Source: Rhabdornis inornatus (lineage: Eukaryota; Chordata; Aves; Passeriformes; Rhabdornithidae). Taken from it: 64,000 nucleotides of DNA. The position numbers and the translations under genes were made by a program. The stretch spans positions 372,001 to 436,000 of the forward strand of contig VWZS01008806.1 of NCBI GenBank assembly GCA_013397075.1, in the 5' to 3' direction. The notes below the pieces were generated by a model. It was given only the letters and a program-made list of their open reading frames with translations, searched no databases and had not been told where the DNA came from. This document shows positions 1-12,419 of this stretch, piece after piece (position 1 is the first letter of the stretch; every line of letters begins with the position of its first letter).

Positions 1-3000
1 GGGTCACTAAATTTTAGGGTTTTATCACCAAAAATTGAAGATATATTAGGATCTAAGAGTGCATAAAAATTTATGGGTTAAGGAGGTATACAGAGTTTCT
101 GAGAACATGTATATTCTAATGTTTTAGAACAGTGGCTGCAAGTAATCAAGCAATTAAATCCTTTCCATGCTTCCAGCTGGGGTTGGTCAAATAAGTATTC
201 CCACCACCATCAGATAATGCAAGAAGTTACTTACCTGTTGCCATTCTGCTGTTTATGATAGCACTGCCCCCCTTAGCTGAGCTGACTCTCCTCCACAAAC
301 TTTCTGACATGACAGAGCCCAGCTTAGATACGCCACTGTTAGGAATGGGACTTTTTATGGATCATGTGTTTCTCAAGCTCATGTGGAATGTTTGCTTTGC
401 ACTGTGTTTGTTGCTGATGGTTGCCTGATTATCTGCATGGGCTACCAGGTGTGTCCCAGCTGCTGAGGGCTGCTGCTCAGTCAAAATCCCTGACAAGTTG
501 ACAGCTCTGCTTCCTTCTCATGGCCCTCATGTGATCAGTCTGTTTTACTCATGGTTGTGGCTGGGGAATACTGAGAGTGTGTATGCAGGGCAATGCAGCT
601 CTGATGTTTTGCTTCTACACACGCAGAAATAGTGGATGGGCAATGGGTCAGCTCTATTCAGTAAGGGAGTCATGGTCCTGGAGCTACAAAAGCATCTTAA
701 GATTGTTCCTTCTGGGATCCCAGATTGCTCAGAAACAACTTTATGTGTCACTGTCTATGCTATTTATATCTTTTATATGCCGCTGCTAGGGTCCTATTGT
801 CCACCTGTGTGTCTGTGTGCACTTGTGAGTATTCAATACCACACAGGTAAGTGACACAGCCCAGGCATCCTTGTCACAAGAGACGATCTGGGATCACAGA
901 GGGAGAGCCAGGTTTGTTTTCTGTGTAACACCAGCACAGGCTCAAATCAAATGGGATGGATAGAACATTTCTGCGTGTAATTCTGGAGATAGTTCACACT
1001 CCGTCACTACCAAGCAGTGTTTTCTTTGCCTAGTCTCCATTCCTTTGGGCTCATCTCATTTAGCCTGTGATTATTTAGAGGAAGCAGGTGGAGAATTCCC
1101 AGTGAGAGGAATAATACAGATTGAAATGAACTTGTCTGTGCAATCAGGCTAGCCTGCTTTAAGAAAATTCAAGCACATATGTTGCATGGAAATTACCTGA
1201 GTCGTCATGGTCCTTGCATCTTCTACATAATTTAGTTGCTCTTTCCCCAACACTCCATCTATCTGCAGTGGCAATCAGCAATGACAGAATATTATTGATC
1301 TGTCTGGCAGTATAGTGAACAGTATTTAAAACTGAGTGTCAGTTACATTTTAATTTCCTACATTATTAGTTCTGTTTATCCCAATCTCCTGAAATCTTAT
1401 GCCAGTCTGCTCCTTCTAGAGCCTACAACCTCCTCTCATTTCATCTTAATTCACACACTTCTGGTGGATAAAAATAGCCAGGGTTCTGTCCACCAACAGA
1501 ACGACTGTAAGAAAAGCAAGACTTGTTTGGCACCTCTTTCACTAAGGTGTTGCCCTGTACATCTTTTGGGAGAAGCACTGCTCAGGCAAAGGTGAGCCAT
1601 AGACAGGAACCCAGGTGCTATTTAAAACCATAGATGTCTTTCTCTGAATCTTTCCCTCTGAAAGCCAAATGGAGAACTGACTTAGGCTGCTATCATCCTG
1701 CAGCACATTTCCATAATGGATCTAGATGCACAGTAGCACAACCTGACATTTCATTATTTTTAATAGTGCTATTGCTGGAAGGAGTTGCTGATGTGAGTGC
1801 ACATTCCAGCAGCAGATGGAGGTGTTAATGTGGAATCACAGCAGCAAGTGCTGAAAGATGTGGCTGTGAAAAAGGCAGTGCCACTGACAGCATACAGTAC
1901 ACAGAGTAAGATTCAATTACACAATATTTATAAGCCCATACTTTCTGTCAGTGGTGTGTTACTGCAAAGAAGGGAGAACAAGCCTCCTGTATGAACAGTA
2001 GCATGTATTTGACCAAGAAGAGAAAGGGCTGGCCCTGTGTCTTTGGTTGTGTGCTGCAGCCTGGAGATGCTCCTGCTGTGCAAACTGCTGTTGTCAGCTT
2101 TTGCAAGTGAATGGAATGTCATTCATTTCATGGAGCAACAGTGTTTTTCTTATATGAATTTATATTTATATGCTTTTTTCCTTCCCACCCTTTGCTGCCC
2201 TGCCCCAGCTGGAAGGAGGAACAGCTCTGCCCCTCTCCCTGAAGTGCCGCAGGGAGCCATGGGGCTCCAGCTCAGTCCTGGCGAGAGGATGGGCTGAGTG
2301 AACAGCACTGGGGACACTTCTGGGCACAGCAGAGAGCATGCTGGACATGGCAGGTATCAGTGCAGGCACCTGGCACAAGCCACAGATGATGCCCCAAAGG
2401 ATGGCTGGGTTTTGCAGGTGGTTGAGATGAGAGTTACCTGGGAAGTGGTTGAAATCCATAGGTAAGTGAAAGGGGAACTCTAGGGACTTTTTGGGAGCAC
2501 ACCCTTGTAAGCCCTACAGCAGCTCAGTCACACCATCAGTAAGTGTATATAAAACTGAGCTTGCCTACATCAACTCTATCAGAAATACTAGATTTGGGTA
2601 TGGATGTTGCAATATGGGGACTGATGGGGAGGAGGAAATTCAGGCAGAGTTGTCCATCTGGGAGGAGATGGAAGGCTTCCCCAGTGCTGCAAAACAAAAC
2701 TCATGCAGACATCTCATGCAGAGAGGGAGGATGTACCTGGAAGAGAGCTAGGAAGCCCTAGCAATAGGAGCTTGTGATGACCTTATGGTCAGCACATCTG
2801 TGTCCCAATATTAGTCATCACAGGTCAGGGAGGAAATATTGAGACTTAGGAAGGATTTTATTCTATCCAGACACAAAGGAGGGAATTTGCAGATCTCAGA
2901 AGTAGCACTGTAGAGCTACCCCTTACTGCAAAGCCTCCATCACTTCTTTTCTCTGGGGGTCCAAAGATGCATTCCCCAGTTTACACTGTTTAGCCACACT

Positions 3001-6000
3001 GGTGTGAAGGAAAGACACCTGGATGACCACCAGCATGGCTTGCCTGAGTTCTCTAGGACACACAGGGCAGTGGGGAGCACCAGAAACCGCAGAAGAGAGA
3101 ATATGTCCTCCCTTCCAAAAAACATGTATTCCTACCTCAAAGCTTTGTCATTGTTTGGTGAACAACAAAAATCTTGTTACTAACAAAGTGGCTTAAGCAG
3201 ATCAAATTTTGCTATAGGTACATTTTCAGTGGTGACTGACTGTAACAGGGAAAAATCAGCTGGGAAAAGCAGCCAGAAAAGTCCTGATGCCTCATCTCTG
3301 AAATATATTTTAAATACTGTCAATATATTTTCAATACTTTTAAATGCTTCGCATTTTCCTTTACTGTGCTCTTTGGATGCAGCCAGGTAATCCCTCAGTA
3401 AACTCATAACTTGACCTTCTGCTAACACCACATACTGATTCCAATAATGAGTTTTTATAGAAACATGAAAAGCAATTGATTATACTTGGATAAATATTTA
3501 GGAGGACTTTTTAAAACCCAGCTCTCACTAGTGCCTTTCTCATGTTTAGGTGCCCCCTGAGATAGACAAGTAGAAATGTCAAAACCTTTGGACTGGATTA
3601 CATTGCAGAAAGTTCAGTGTGTTGCAAGGAAATCAGGAATATTTAATGACAATAAATTCCTCTGAGAAAGGACAAGATGGGTTGTATGAACAACCCAATC
3701 TATTGGTCACAGGTAAGCAAGTCATGAATTACAAGTGGACTCTAATTTTGGAATGTAAATAGGGAGATGCCTGATTTGAGGCACCCAGGTTTAAATATTT
3801 TAGGCATCATTATATGAAAAAAGCAGGCAATTTTGTGCAGTTGTCTGGGCTCATAATGGGCCCTGGCTAAATCTACTTTCCAATAGCAAGGCTTCAGGGG
3901 AGGTTTAATGATGCCGCAAATAGCAGTGCACAAAGCACTGTAACCATTTACTTTCTTTTAAGTTACAGCAGCATTTTAACAACACCCCCCTCCTCCCCCT
4001 CCACACACTTCTGCTCTTTGTTGAGATTTTTGTTACAGAAACACCAATTTAAGTCATCTGACTGCTCAGCTCAGACTTCCCATGTCCTGGGTGTTTGTGT
4101 GGAACCAAATGACCCTCACCACGTCCTCTGGATGCCATCACCTGCAGGAAGAGCAACAAGACTGCCTTGCTGGGGTGCTGCCTTGTGGTGTCAAAGTCCA
4201 GGGGGAATGGATGGCAGCATACAAACCCAGAAACTATTTCTAAAATAAAATATGTCTGTCCTCATCTTCTCTGTTGCTGACAAAGGTATTTTAAACCTAA
4301 GTTTATCTTCTCTCCCTGCTCAACCAGATGGGAACAATAGGGAGTCCAGCTTTAGCCTTCTTTCTAGAAAAATGGTGAACAAATTACTCCTTATGTTGTG
4401 GGTAAAGGTGTTTGCACTGTGGTGTGGTGCATCTTAAAGACAAAGCTTGAAATGGAGTCAGTCCTTGGGTGAGAGCAAAGCAGAACATTTCAGGGACTGT
4501 AGCGCAAGAGAGGAAGAAGTAACTCTGCTGTTGTCTTTGGCCACTCTGACACTAATGCAGATGTGCTCAATCTTCAGATCCACCCACAGATGTTTCACAT
4601 TGCTTGCCTAAAAAGGAGCTGTTGCCAGAGAAAAGTGACTCTGAAGAAAAAATAACAGAGGGAGAACAGTGATCTTAGGCGATATTTTCTAAAGGAAAAT
4701 GTTTAAGGAAGGTCTGTACATACACACCTATCACAGTCAGCAAAAAAAGTAGAAATAATCCCCACACACAATGACTTCTTCTTAGATACTTGGAGTTCAG
4801 GCTTCATTTTCTTACTTGAATGTATTTTTTATTATTCCCAGAATTTTTTCCTTTCATACATTGTGTAAACAAGCATAGCTGATGAATAAACAGGCTGGAG
4901 AGTTAGCATGGATAATTTTCTCCAGCATTACTGATGAAGCTCTGAATCTCTTTCACTTGCATGTGGGAACATGGTTGTAAATTATTTTCACCACATACAT
5001 TTCAGCTCTGTTGTTGTGGCACAAAACATCTCTCAAGGAAACAAGGGAAAAACCCACTCAGTGAAATTAGCTTTTGCTTCTCCTTCTTTTTAATGTGATA
5101 GTTTGGTTGGAAAGGCTGGCAGAAGGTGAATCAGAAGTAACTAAATTGCAGAGCAGTTTGGCGATCACAAGATACATGCAGAACAGTAATTATTTTAAAA
5201 TTGCATTTAGTATGGATCAAAATGTAGAGATCATAGGAGAGATCCTATATTGCAAGAGAGAAAAAAGGAGTTTAGAAACAGGTCATCATATCCATGGCAA
5301 CATAAGAGGGAACTTCTCAACAAAGAGAGGAGCTGCTTGTCTAGCTGTTACTGCCTCATGAACAACAGGTACAGCACTTCTGGGGACCTGCTGAGCAGTG
5401 GGTGAAGATGCTATTTTGGGACGACTTTGGTCCCTCTGATATGCTGAGTCAGTCCTCAGGAAGCAGAAAGGAAGGGGAACATCACAAATTGTGAGCAGCA
5501 CCCAAGCCCACCTTGCCTGGCTCCCCTCTGCACGCTGGTTGACATTCTCAGCAAATGGTAGTTCCCCAAAATTCTGCTGACTCAGCTGTCACCATGAAAA
5601 CACACAGTGTCCAGGGCTGACAAGTCTGGAAGTGTGGTCAGGCAAAAATAGCTTAAGTACCTGAAGCTGATGATAGAAGAGCACTTGTCCCACAATAATC
5701 TATTGGATACTTCCTAGTGTGCAGTACTGCTTAGGAAATCAAAAATATATCACAATCATCTCCCAGCAGCTAGTGCTGGAATATGTAAGCATAGTGTGGA
5801 TGTGGGTAATAAGCAAGGCTTGTCTCTATGACAGTCAGTATGGATAAGAGAAAGCAGCTTTGCATTGGCAGTGTCACAGCTGTATCACTGGAGCGAGATA
5901 AATAACTCACAGAGTTCAGAAGTACAGAATCAGCCTTCAGCTCTATTCCTTCTGCCTGAAAGGGATGCACACAGCTCAGTAGTCAAATTTTGTTTGCCTT

Positions 6001-9000
6001 TGGGGTTCTGTGCATGCAGAACCTGTAATTAATCACCTTCTGTCTCATCTACCAAAAAAAGGGGAGGACCTGGATAAAACCGAAGTGGAATCTCAGTAAC
6101 TGGTTCAGATCTTCAGTTGAACAGCATCCCTTTTGAGTCTGTGGGAGTTATTTTACTGCTACCTGCAAAGAAAAGAAACTGGGAGAGCTGAGCAAAATGT
6201 TTTCATTCACTCTACGGTATCTGATGAAAGGTGAGCTTTGGCCATAATTTCAAAGTTTTTTCTTTTCCTAATAAATATATAGAAAAAAATCTAAAACAAG
6301 GTGTTCTTTAAATGCAAACTCGGAAGACACTGATTGCCAAGATGTGTGAAAGGAAGAGGAGATATTGTTTTCTGACTGGCCTGCTGTTCCTCAACCTCTT
6401 TCTGCTGCTTTTCCTTGAATGTCACCTTCCTCAGTTCCGAAATGTTTCTACTCTGGGACAGTTGATCTGCAAGCTCCCTTCGTATCTTTCTGCACAAAGC
6501 TCAGCAAAGACATGGCACATGTAGTTCTACTCCACGGAGACAAGTTTCTACTCTCCACCTGCAGCTGACAACACCTGTGCAGCCACTACTTTTGTGCAGC
6601 AGAAATGGAGTTGCCCATCATCAGGCTTACACAAAAATTTGGTCTTTAGTTCATAGGTGAACCTGTATAGCCTCTGTTCACAAGCACACTGAAGCCTGGG
6701 ACACTCCCAAGAGATCTGGCATAACAGTGCTCAGAAATAGTTACAGCCACTTGTTAGTGCTTGTAAAACGCAAAAGAGATGCCTAGACAGCATGTGTGAT
6801 GGACAAAAAGGAGCAGAATGACAGTGACAGGGTTTTTTTTATCCCTTTGGAAGGTCACTTAGAGAGAGGTGTTTCCCCAAAAAGTGTTTGTGAACACCTC
6901 CAGGAGTGTGCAGAGGACTGTGATGAGGAAGAGCTCCTTGGTGCAGAGACTGGACTACAGCTGCTGTGGCTGGACTATAGCTGGTGGCAAATGCCCACAG
7001 GCCAGGAAAATGTCTCAGTTCACAGGCAAAATTTGTGTGCAAATCTAGAGAAGAGACCCTGGAAGATTGGTATGGAAGTCATCAAGGGACACAACAGTGC
7101 AAGAAGTTCTGAGGACTGAGCCCCAAATATCATAGTGAGCCATGGATGCAGAGGATAAGAGATATGTTTTTGCCACCATCAAAAGAGAGAAACAGATGCT
7201 GGCATTTCCAGCTAGTTTAAGGCAATGCTTATTTTTATGCTGGTATTTGTTATTTTCAATAACTTTGGCACAATCTTGACCTCATTATAATATAGAAAGT
7301 AGGAAAACCCCTGAAAACTCAGAAAATATTTTTTGGGGCAGGAAACTCATTTGGTTAATGCTAAAAAGATTCTCTAATACAATATGGCTCTAGAGGAGGG
7401 ACATTTAATTCCTCACAAAGCTGGGTTTAAATTTCTGCTTACACTGAATATGTATTAAATTATCATTAAAAAAAAATTTAAACCAAGCTAATACACCCTG
7501 TCAAGTTTTATCTCACCAGTGCAAATGTATATTGAGATGTTATGATAAATGGCAGTCTACTTATACCAGAAATATCAGTAAACCTTTAACTAGAGCAATG
7601 CAAATGATGCCACTGTAATTAAAATTGGTAAACGGTCATATTTAGTTTTTAATGAAAATATTCTTCCATGCATTCTCAATCTTTAGCACAATTTCATTTT
7701 GTCTATGATGGTCAAGGCAATAATTACTTCAACTGGAGTCTAAATCTCCATGACTATGCTGGTAATCAAAGATGACTTCTATTAGCACTTAGATGAGCTA
7801 TTCTGCTAGAAATGAGCTGGTAGTGATCTGCACTAACTGCGAAGTTGCTTTCACTGTGGGAATTAGATGGGATAAATGTTAGGTAGTTATGAACATTGGC
7901 CAGCTGGCTGGAGCTGTTTGTGCTGTGCAGGGAATTAGCTACAACAGTGAGACATCTTCTATGCATGCAATTCAGCAAAGTGACAAGGTCCATTTAGAAG
8001 TGTGATTAAGCAGTGTACATTTTCTTGTCTTTGCAGCCTAGAAATGACAGGTTACCTCAGGTCTAACTGAAGAGCAAATAAGAGGCCAGGCGAGGGAAAA
8101 TAGGGGAAAAATATCAAATAAAAGAACTACAGTCAACCTGAGGTGAAGTCTTTCTCATTACTTCCCTGTCTGCTGCCACTGCTGGGTTTGTGCTAGCCAC
8201 CCTGATCCCTTTTCCTGTCAGTAGAGGGAAGGTATGGACTTGCCATGGGATACAAGTTACCATTGTCATTTGGTGGTTTTTGTGATATTTCTGGATAAGC
8301 CCAACAGAATAGAAAAAATTATGTCGGTCTTCATAGTCCTTTCTCTTCCTATGTTTAATAAACTGGTGATTTTTTTAGAATTCCCAATCCAGCAAAGTGC
8401 CATCCTTTCTACACTGCTAATAGTGATAAAGTGCAGATGTTGATCGTCACTTGCCACCTGGGACAGACAGCAGCTGGTGTTTCTGAGTTCTCCAGGAGAA
8501 AACCAGTCCCTCTGCATTACTGTTTGTTAAAGGGGGTGAAAGATTACAGCACTTTAAGTTAATCAGCTAATAAGTCCTTAAGATTTTAATAGTGGGCTAC
8601 AGAAGATGGGATGTGCTTCCTGTGCAAGTACATCACAGCAGTACCTCGATGCCAGCGGCTGAGAGCCTTTGGTGCAGCTGTGCTGTCTGCATTAATCTGG
8701 ATCAAAGCAATGGCTGATTTCCACAGACTCAGGCACTGCAATCCTCCATCATCCCAGTCCTGCATACTGCAGGGTGGTACCTGCCATCATCTGTGGGGAG
8801 ATTACCCTGTGTGGTGCTGGGTGGCTGAACAACAATAAGGCTCAGGCAGCCCCAGCTCCTGGAGATCACTCCTGGACATCCTTCTCCAATGGCCCAGCTG
8901 GCCTCCTGAAGCCCCATTTCCAGTAATCATCCCTTTGAATCTTCCTGGAGCCATGATCAATGGGAGACAAAATTTTGTGGGTTGTGCTCCAGCCTGTCAG

Positions 9001-10324
9001 GAGCTGCAGTATCTTCAGTGTAAAACAAAGCCCATTCAGGAAAAGTGAAGTCAGACTTTCAAAGGCTTAATACAAAGTGGACAAGCTTTGGCATCTCCTG
9101 TGGCCAAGAGGTTCTTAATCTCTGCAACAAAATGTTTTGCTTGCCTACCTTGAAAAGTCTTGAGGAAAGATGTTTTGTCATTCCTTCTATTAAACAAGGC
9201 CTCCCAGGAAATCAGCACCCAGAAAATAGGAGGTTTTCCCTTCGCAACCTCATAAGAAAATCTCCAAATCCCAGAGTTGGGCTCAGGTTTCACCGTACTT
9301 TCCCCTGCTCCCTTTTTGACAGCACTTAGGCATCCTAATGGTATTCATGGAACAGGCACTCATGTTCTTCATGGTCTTGCTCAAAGAGTTTCTCCCAATC
9401 TCTATATTTTTCTCCACAAATGGTGCTTGCACAGGATCCAACCTTGCTTTCTCATAACTCTCAGGACAAGAGAAAACCAGAGTAAAATACACTGGCAGTC
9501 CAAGCAAACTCAAGTAATTGAGTTATTTTTTTCTTTCTCATTATATAATTTATCCCCCAAGAATCATAATTTTCCACTTGTTCTACCCCTGCATTTAGTA
9601 AAGACAAAGCTACACATTTTGGCCACACTCTGCTGACTTCCTGTGCACACCTTGTTGTCATAGGAAAACTTGTGCTCTCTCTGAATATTTTTCTGAGTCT
9701 GAGGTGTTTTTTTCCTGCAACTTATTGTCTATTCTTTTAAACAGTATATTAAACAACTTTATTTAAGCCACAGTAATATCCCTTTCCTTTCTTGAAGTGA
9801 ACATATTGTAGCAAGTACTACTGACTCCAAAGTCTTAAAATATAAGCGATATTTCATCCAGTTTTTCCTCTGACTTTTAGAAAGTTTTTTCTCATGAGTT
9901 TTTCAAAGTCTCTATCTGTCTGTTTACAGCTGCATCTTTAGCTGAAAAATTTTAACAAGTAACACAGCTAGAAGAGCTATGTTATTTTTCCCTGACATGA
10001 TGTTTTTGGACTAGAGTTCTGGTCTTGTTAGAAGGTACAGGGATAAATGTCACCTCCTGCTTTCAGCCTTAATAGGGACATGCTGATGTATTTTCACAAC
10101 ATGCCCATAGCAGTTAGTAGTAGATGAAGGCTCAGAGTCACTCACAGGTACACAGAAATACAAGAACTGCAGAAAAAAGAAGTAGAAAAAAAAGTATTTG
10201 GTGAAACACAGAGAAAGATGTCAGGGTTGTAACAAACTCCTCTTATGGCAAGAGGAACTTCCTGCAAAAAAATTACCTTAGGAGGTTTTATTAATGCCTT
10301 TTTTGGAATAACACCATCAACAAT
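1..10324. other. Unique non-coding DNA, no gene recognised
   Basis: I see no supported gene here. The sequence is AT-rich, CpG-poor and broken by stops in all frames. The longest open frames are about 119 codons (9277-9636, +) and 107 codons (6796-7119, +). Neither resembles a protein family I know, and neither shows a convincing exon structure with splice sites at its ends. The 107-codon frame is acidic and hydrophilic in its middle part but has no recognisable domain. No recent transposon copy was recognised. Short imperfect duplications occur, for example an AT-rich unit of about 20 bp repeated at 3302-3339. The stretch could be intergenic or intronic, and the sequence alone cannot separate the two. 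Confidence 0.6.
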
Positions 10325-10388
10325 ATCAATTGTTGATTCAATTCAGTAGAAATTCAGTAATTCAGAAATTCAGCTAAATTCAGTAAAA
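10325..10388. repeat. Degenerate AATTCAG-rich short repeat
   Basis: The word ATTCAG occurs about six times within roughly 60 bp, with irregular spacing and preceded by A or AA. This looks like a decayed short tandem repeat, not a functional array, because the spacing is not constant. No gene lies nearby. Confidence 0.55.
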
Positions 10389-10530
10389 ATATGAAGATGA
10401 AAATAAGCAATATCATGAAATCCAGTGACTTCACTGAAAGTAAATTGTCTGAGCCATGATCCAGGAGCAGACATGATACAGCCTGAAGCTCTAAGTACTT
10501 GCTTGAAGGAAATCTTCATAAGAAATTAGT

Positions 10531-10570
10531 CAGAATTAAGTTATATAAAGCAGAATTAAGTTGTATAAAG
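10531..10570. repeat. Tandem duplication, 20-bp unit, two copies
   Basis: The 20-bp unit at 10531-10550 is followed directly by a second copy at 10551-10570. The copies differ at one position (TTATATAAAG against TTGTATAAAG). The near identity points to a fairly recent local duplication, for instance by replication slippage. No function is implied. Confidence 0.85.
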
Positions 10571-10629
10571 AGGCCCATTCAGAGCCAGCACTGAGCATTT
10601 ACAGAAAAATATTAACTGACTGAAGTCTA

Positions 10630-11020
10630 GGATCTATTGGAAACTAAGCCGTGGAGGGCCATGCCTTCAATGCGCACAGATGCCACCTGAGTAGGATGAA
10701 AAGATGCAGAATGACTGCAGAGGCAAAAGACCAGTGTGGGGTTTGGGTTGGATGTTTGAGGAGAGTAATAGAGGGGCCCAGGGAAAACCAAGATGTTTAG
10801 AGATCTGAGTAGAGAGAGGACACCCTGGAACAAGGATAGAAAGGACAATGGGATTTGAGTTTGATATCTGTGCATCAGAAAATGAAAAAATCCGTGGAGG
10901 GCAGAAAGAGGGACAGAAATACAGCTGTACAGGCCATGGCAGGCAGAGGGAACAGTAGGTGCAAGAACCTGGGTTAGAGTGACTTGCAGAAATTGAAGTA
11001 GGATTGGCCATTGCCAGGCA
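10630..11020. other. Purine-rich tract with long antisense open frames
   Basis: The + strand is strongly purine-biased over about 390 bp. The - strand carries the longest open frame in the window (183 codons, 11178-10627) and an overlapping 114-codon frame in another phase (11011-10667). Stop codons need A or G, so a pyrimidine-rich strand has few of them and long open frames arise by composition alone. The predicted peptides are rich in S, P, L, F and H, as expected from C/T-rich codons, and show no recognisable domain. The decamer CGTGGAGGGC occurs twice (near 10650 and 10892). I do not call a gene. A long non-coding RNA or an old unidentified repeat remains possible. Confidence 0.5.
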
Positions 11021-11575
11021 GATCCCTGCAGTTTAAAGTCACCAATATATTTTTTATGAGGATGGTGTGGTATCTGCTTGAAAAAACCCGGACAGAGTGC
11101 AGGAAGAAACATCAACTTGTGAAGATTTATGGATTTGCAAGAATTGTCTGTCCAAGGAGGGTATAAAACAAGACGCAAATCTCAATATGTCACAGTGACC
11201 TTCCCGCCTGAAAAAGGGAACATCTCCACCTTTCTCCTTCCTTCCATGTTGTTCAGTTCCCATTCTCTTCCTGGAAGAAAGAGAGAAGAAAGGTATTCCC
11301 CTCAGGGCCAACCACAAAACATTCATTCAAGGGAGAATCAACTAAGGATAAGTAAGAAAAGACAGCAAAGGAATTTGCTGGGTGACTGGAAATGTGAAAG
11401 AAGAGTTACAGTTCAATAGTGTCTGAGAGATAAAAAGATCCAATAATTTATCAGTGAAAATAAATAAAAGGAAGCATGCAAAGTGTGTTCTGTTGCAGAC
11501 TGCACCAAAGATGCCGTTTTGCCTTTCACTGATGGAGAAATTGAATTGTACTAAAACACTGCAGCCTTGTAGAGC

Positions 11576-11595
11576 AAAAAAAAAAAAAAAAAAAA
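11576..11595. repeat. Poly-A run (20 A)
   Basis: Twenty consecutive A bases. I could not recognise a retrotransposon body or a target-site duplication around it, so it is annotated only as a homopolymer. Its true length is likely to vary between individuals and sequencing methods. Confidence 0.9.
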
Positions 11596-12389
11596 TCTAA
11601 AAACTGTGTTTGACAAACTCCCAAAAGATCAGAGATGTGTAAGTTTACTGTTAACCTGACTGCTGCAGAGTTGCCATGTGAAAATTGTCCTGTCCACACT
11701 GAGAGGCAGGCAGCACGCTGCTTTTTGGCATAAGGGGGTGGACATGGATCAGCTTTTCCTGCCAATGGAGCCCTGTCTTTGTGAGCATGGAGCAGTTTTA
11801 TTGCCACAGGGACAGCCTGGCTGGTGGGACTGGAGCACAGCAGGATGCTAATAAATCCTCCAACACACTGAAATGGATGTTTGTGCATAGTCCATTCTCT
11901 CAGACATGCCCACAGGGCTGGGTATTGCTGCTTCTGTGAGACATTGCACGGTGCATTAGGTGACTCACTGGAGTTGTTACAGACCTTGACACCTACTGAA
12001 ACCTGCCAGAGGTGCCATGCTTCAGGAATGGGATCACTGCTTGTGGTGCAGGGGCCTCCTGGCAGTGATACACAGCCCTGTTGTCAATTGTCTTCAGGTC
12101 AAAGCCACAATATTTGTCAAAATTAAGTTAAAGGAAGCCCAGGTGTGTATTTAGCTATGAGGCAAAATCTCTCAGATCTTCCTCACTGAAGCTGCAGCCC
12201 GATGCTGCAGTTTCAGAAGCATGAACATGGCTGGATATAGCATGACTGACTGGTATCATGGGCATGCAAAACAGAGCTACCTGAAGGTGGAGAGTGGATG
12301 GTTGCACTGAGAGAATGACACCAGATGTGTCATATGTGGTGTGTGTGTATTTATGATTAAACATCCAGTTATTTGTGGGAATAGAAATT

Positions 12390-12419
12390 TTTCTATTCTA
12401 GAATGTTTCTATTCTAGAA
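12390..12419. repeat. Two-copy 16-bp tandem repeat (TTTCTATTCTAGAA)
   Basis: The 14-mer TTTCTATTCTAGAA occurs at 12390-12403 and again at 12406-12419, giving a 16-bp period. Each copy contains a TTCTAGAA palindrome-like core, so the strand could form small hairpins. There is no evidence of function. Confidence 0.75.

Noticed and set aside
10627..11178. 183-codon antisense open frame as a gene
   Set aside because: It lies on the pyrimidine-rich strand of a purine-skewed tract where stops are rare by composition. A second long frame overlaps it in another phase, and no known domain is seen.
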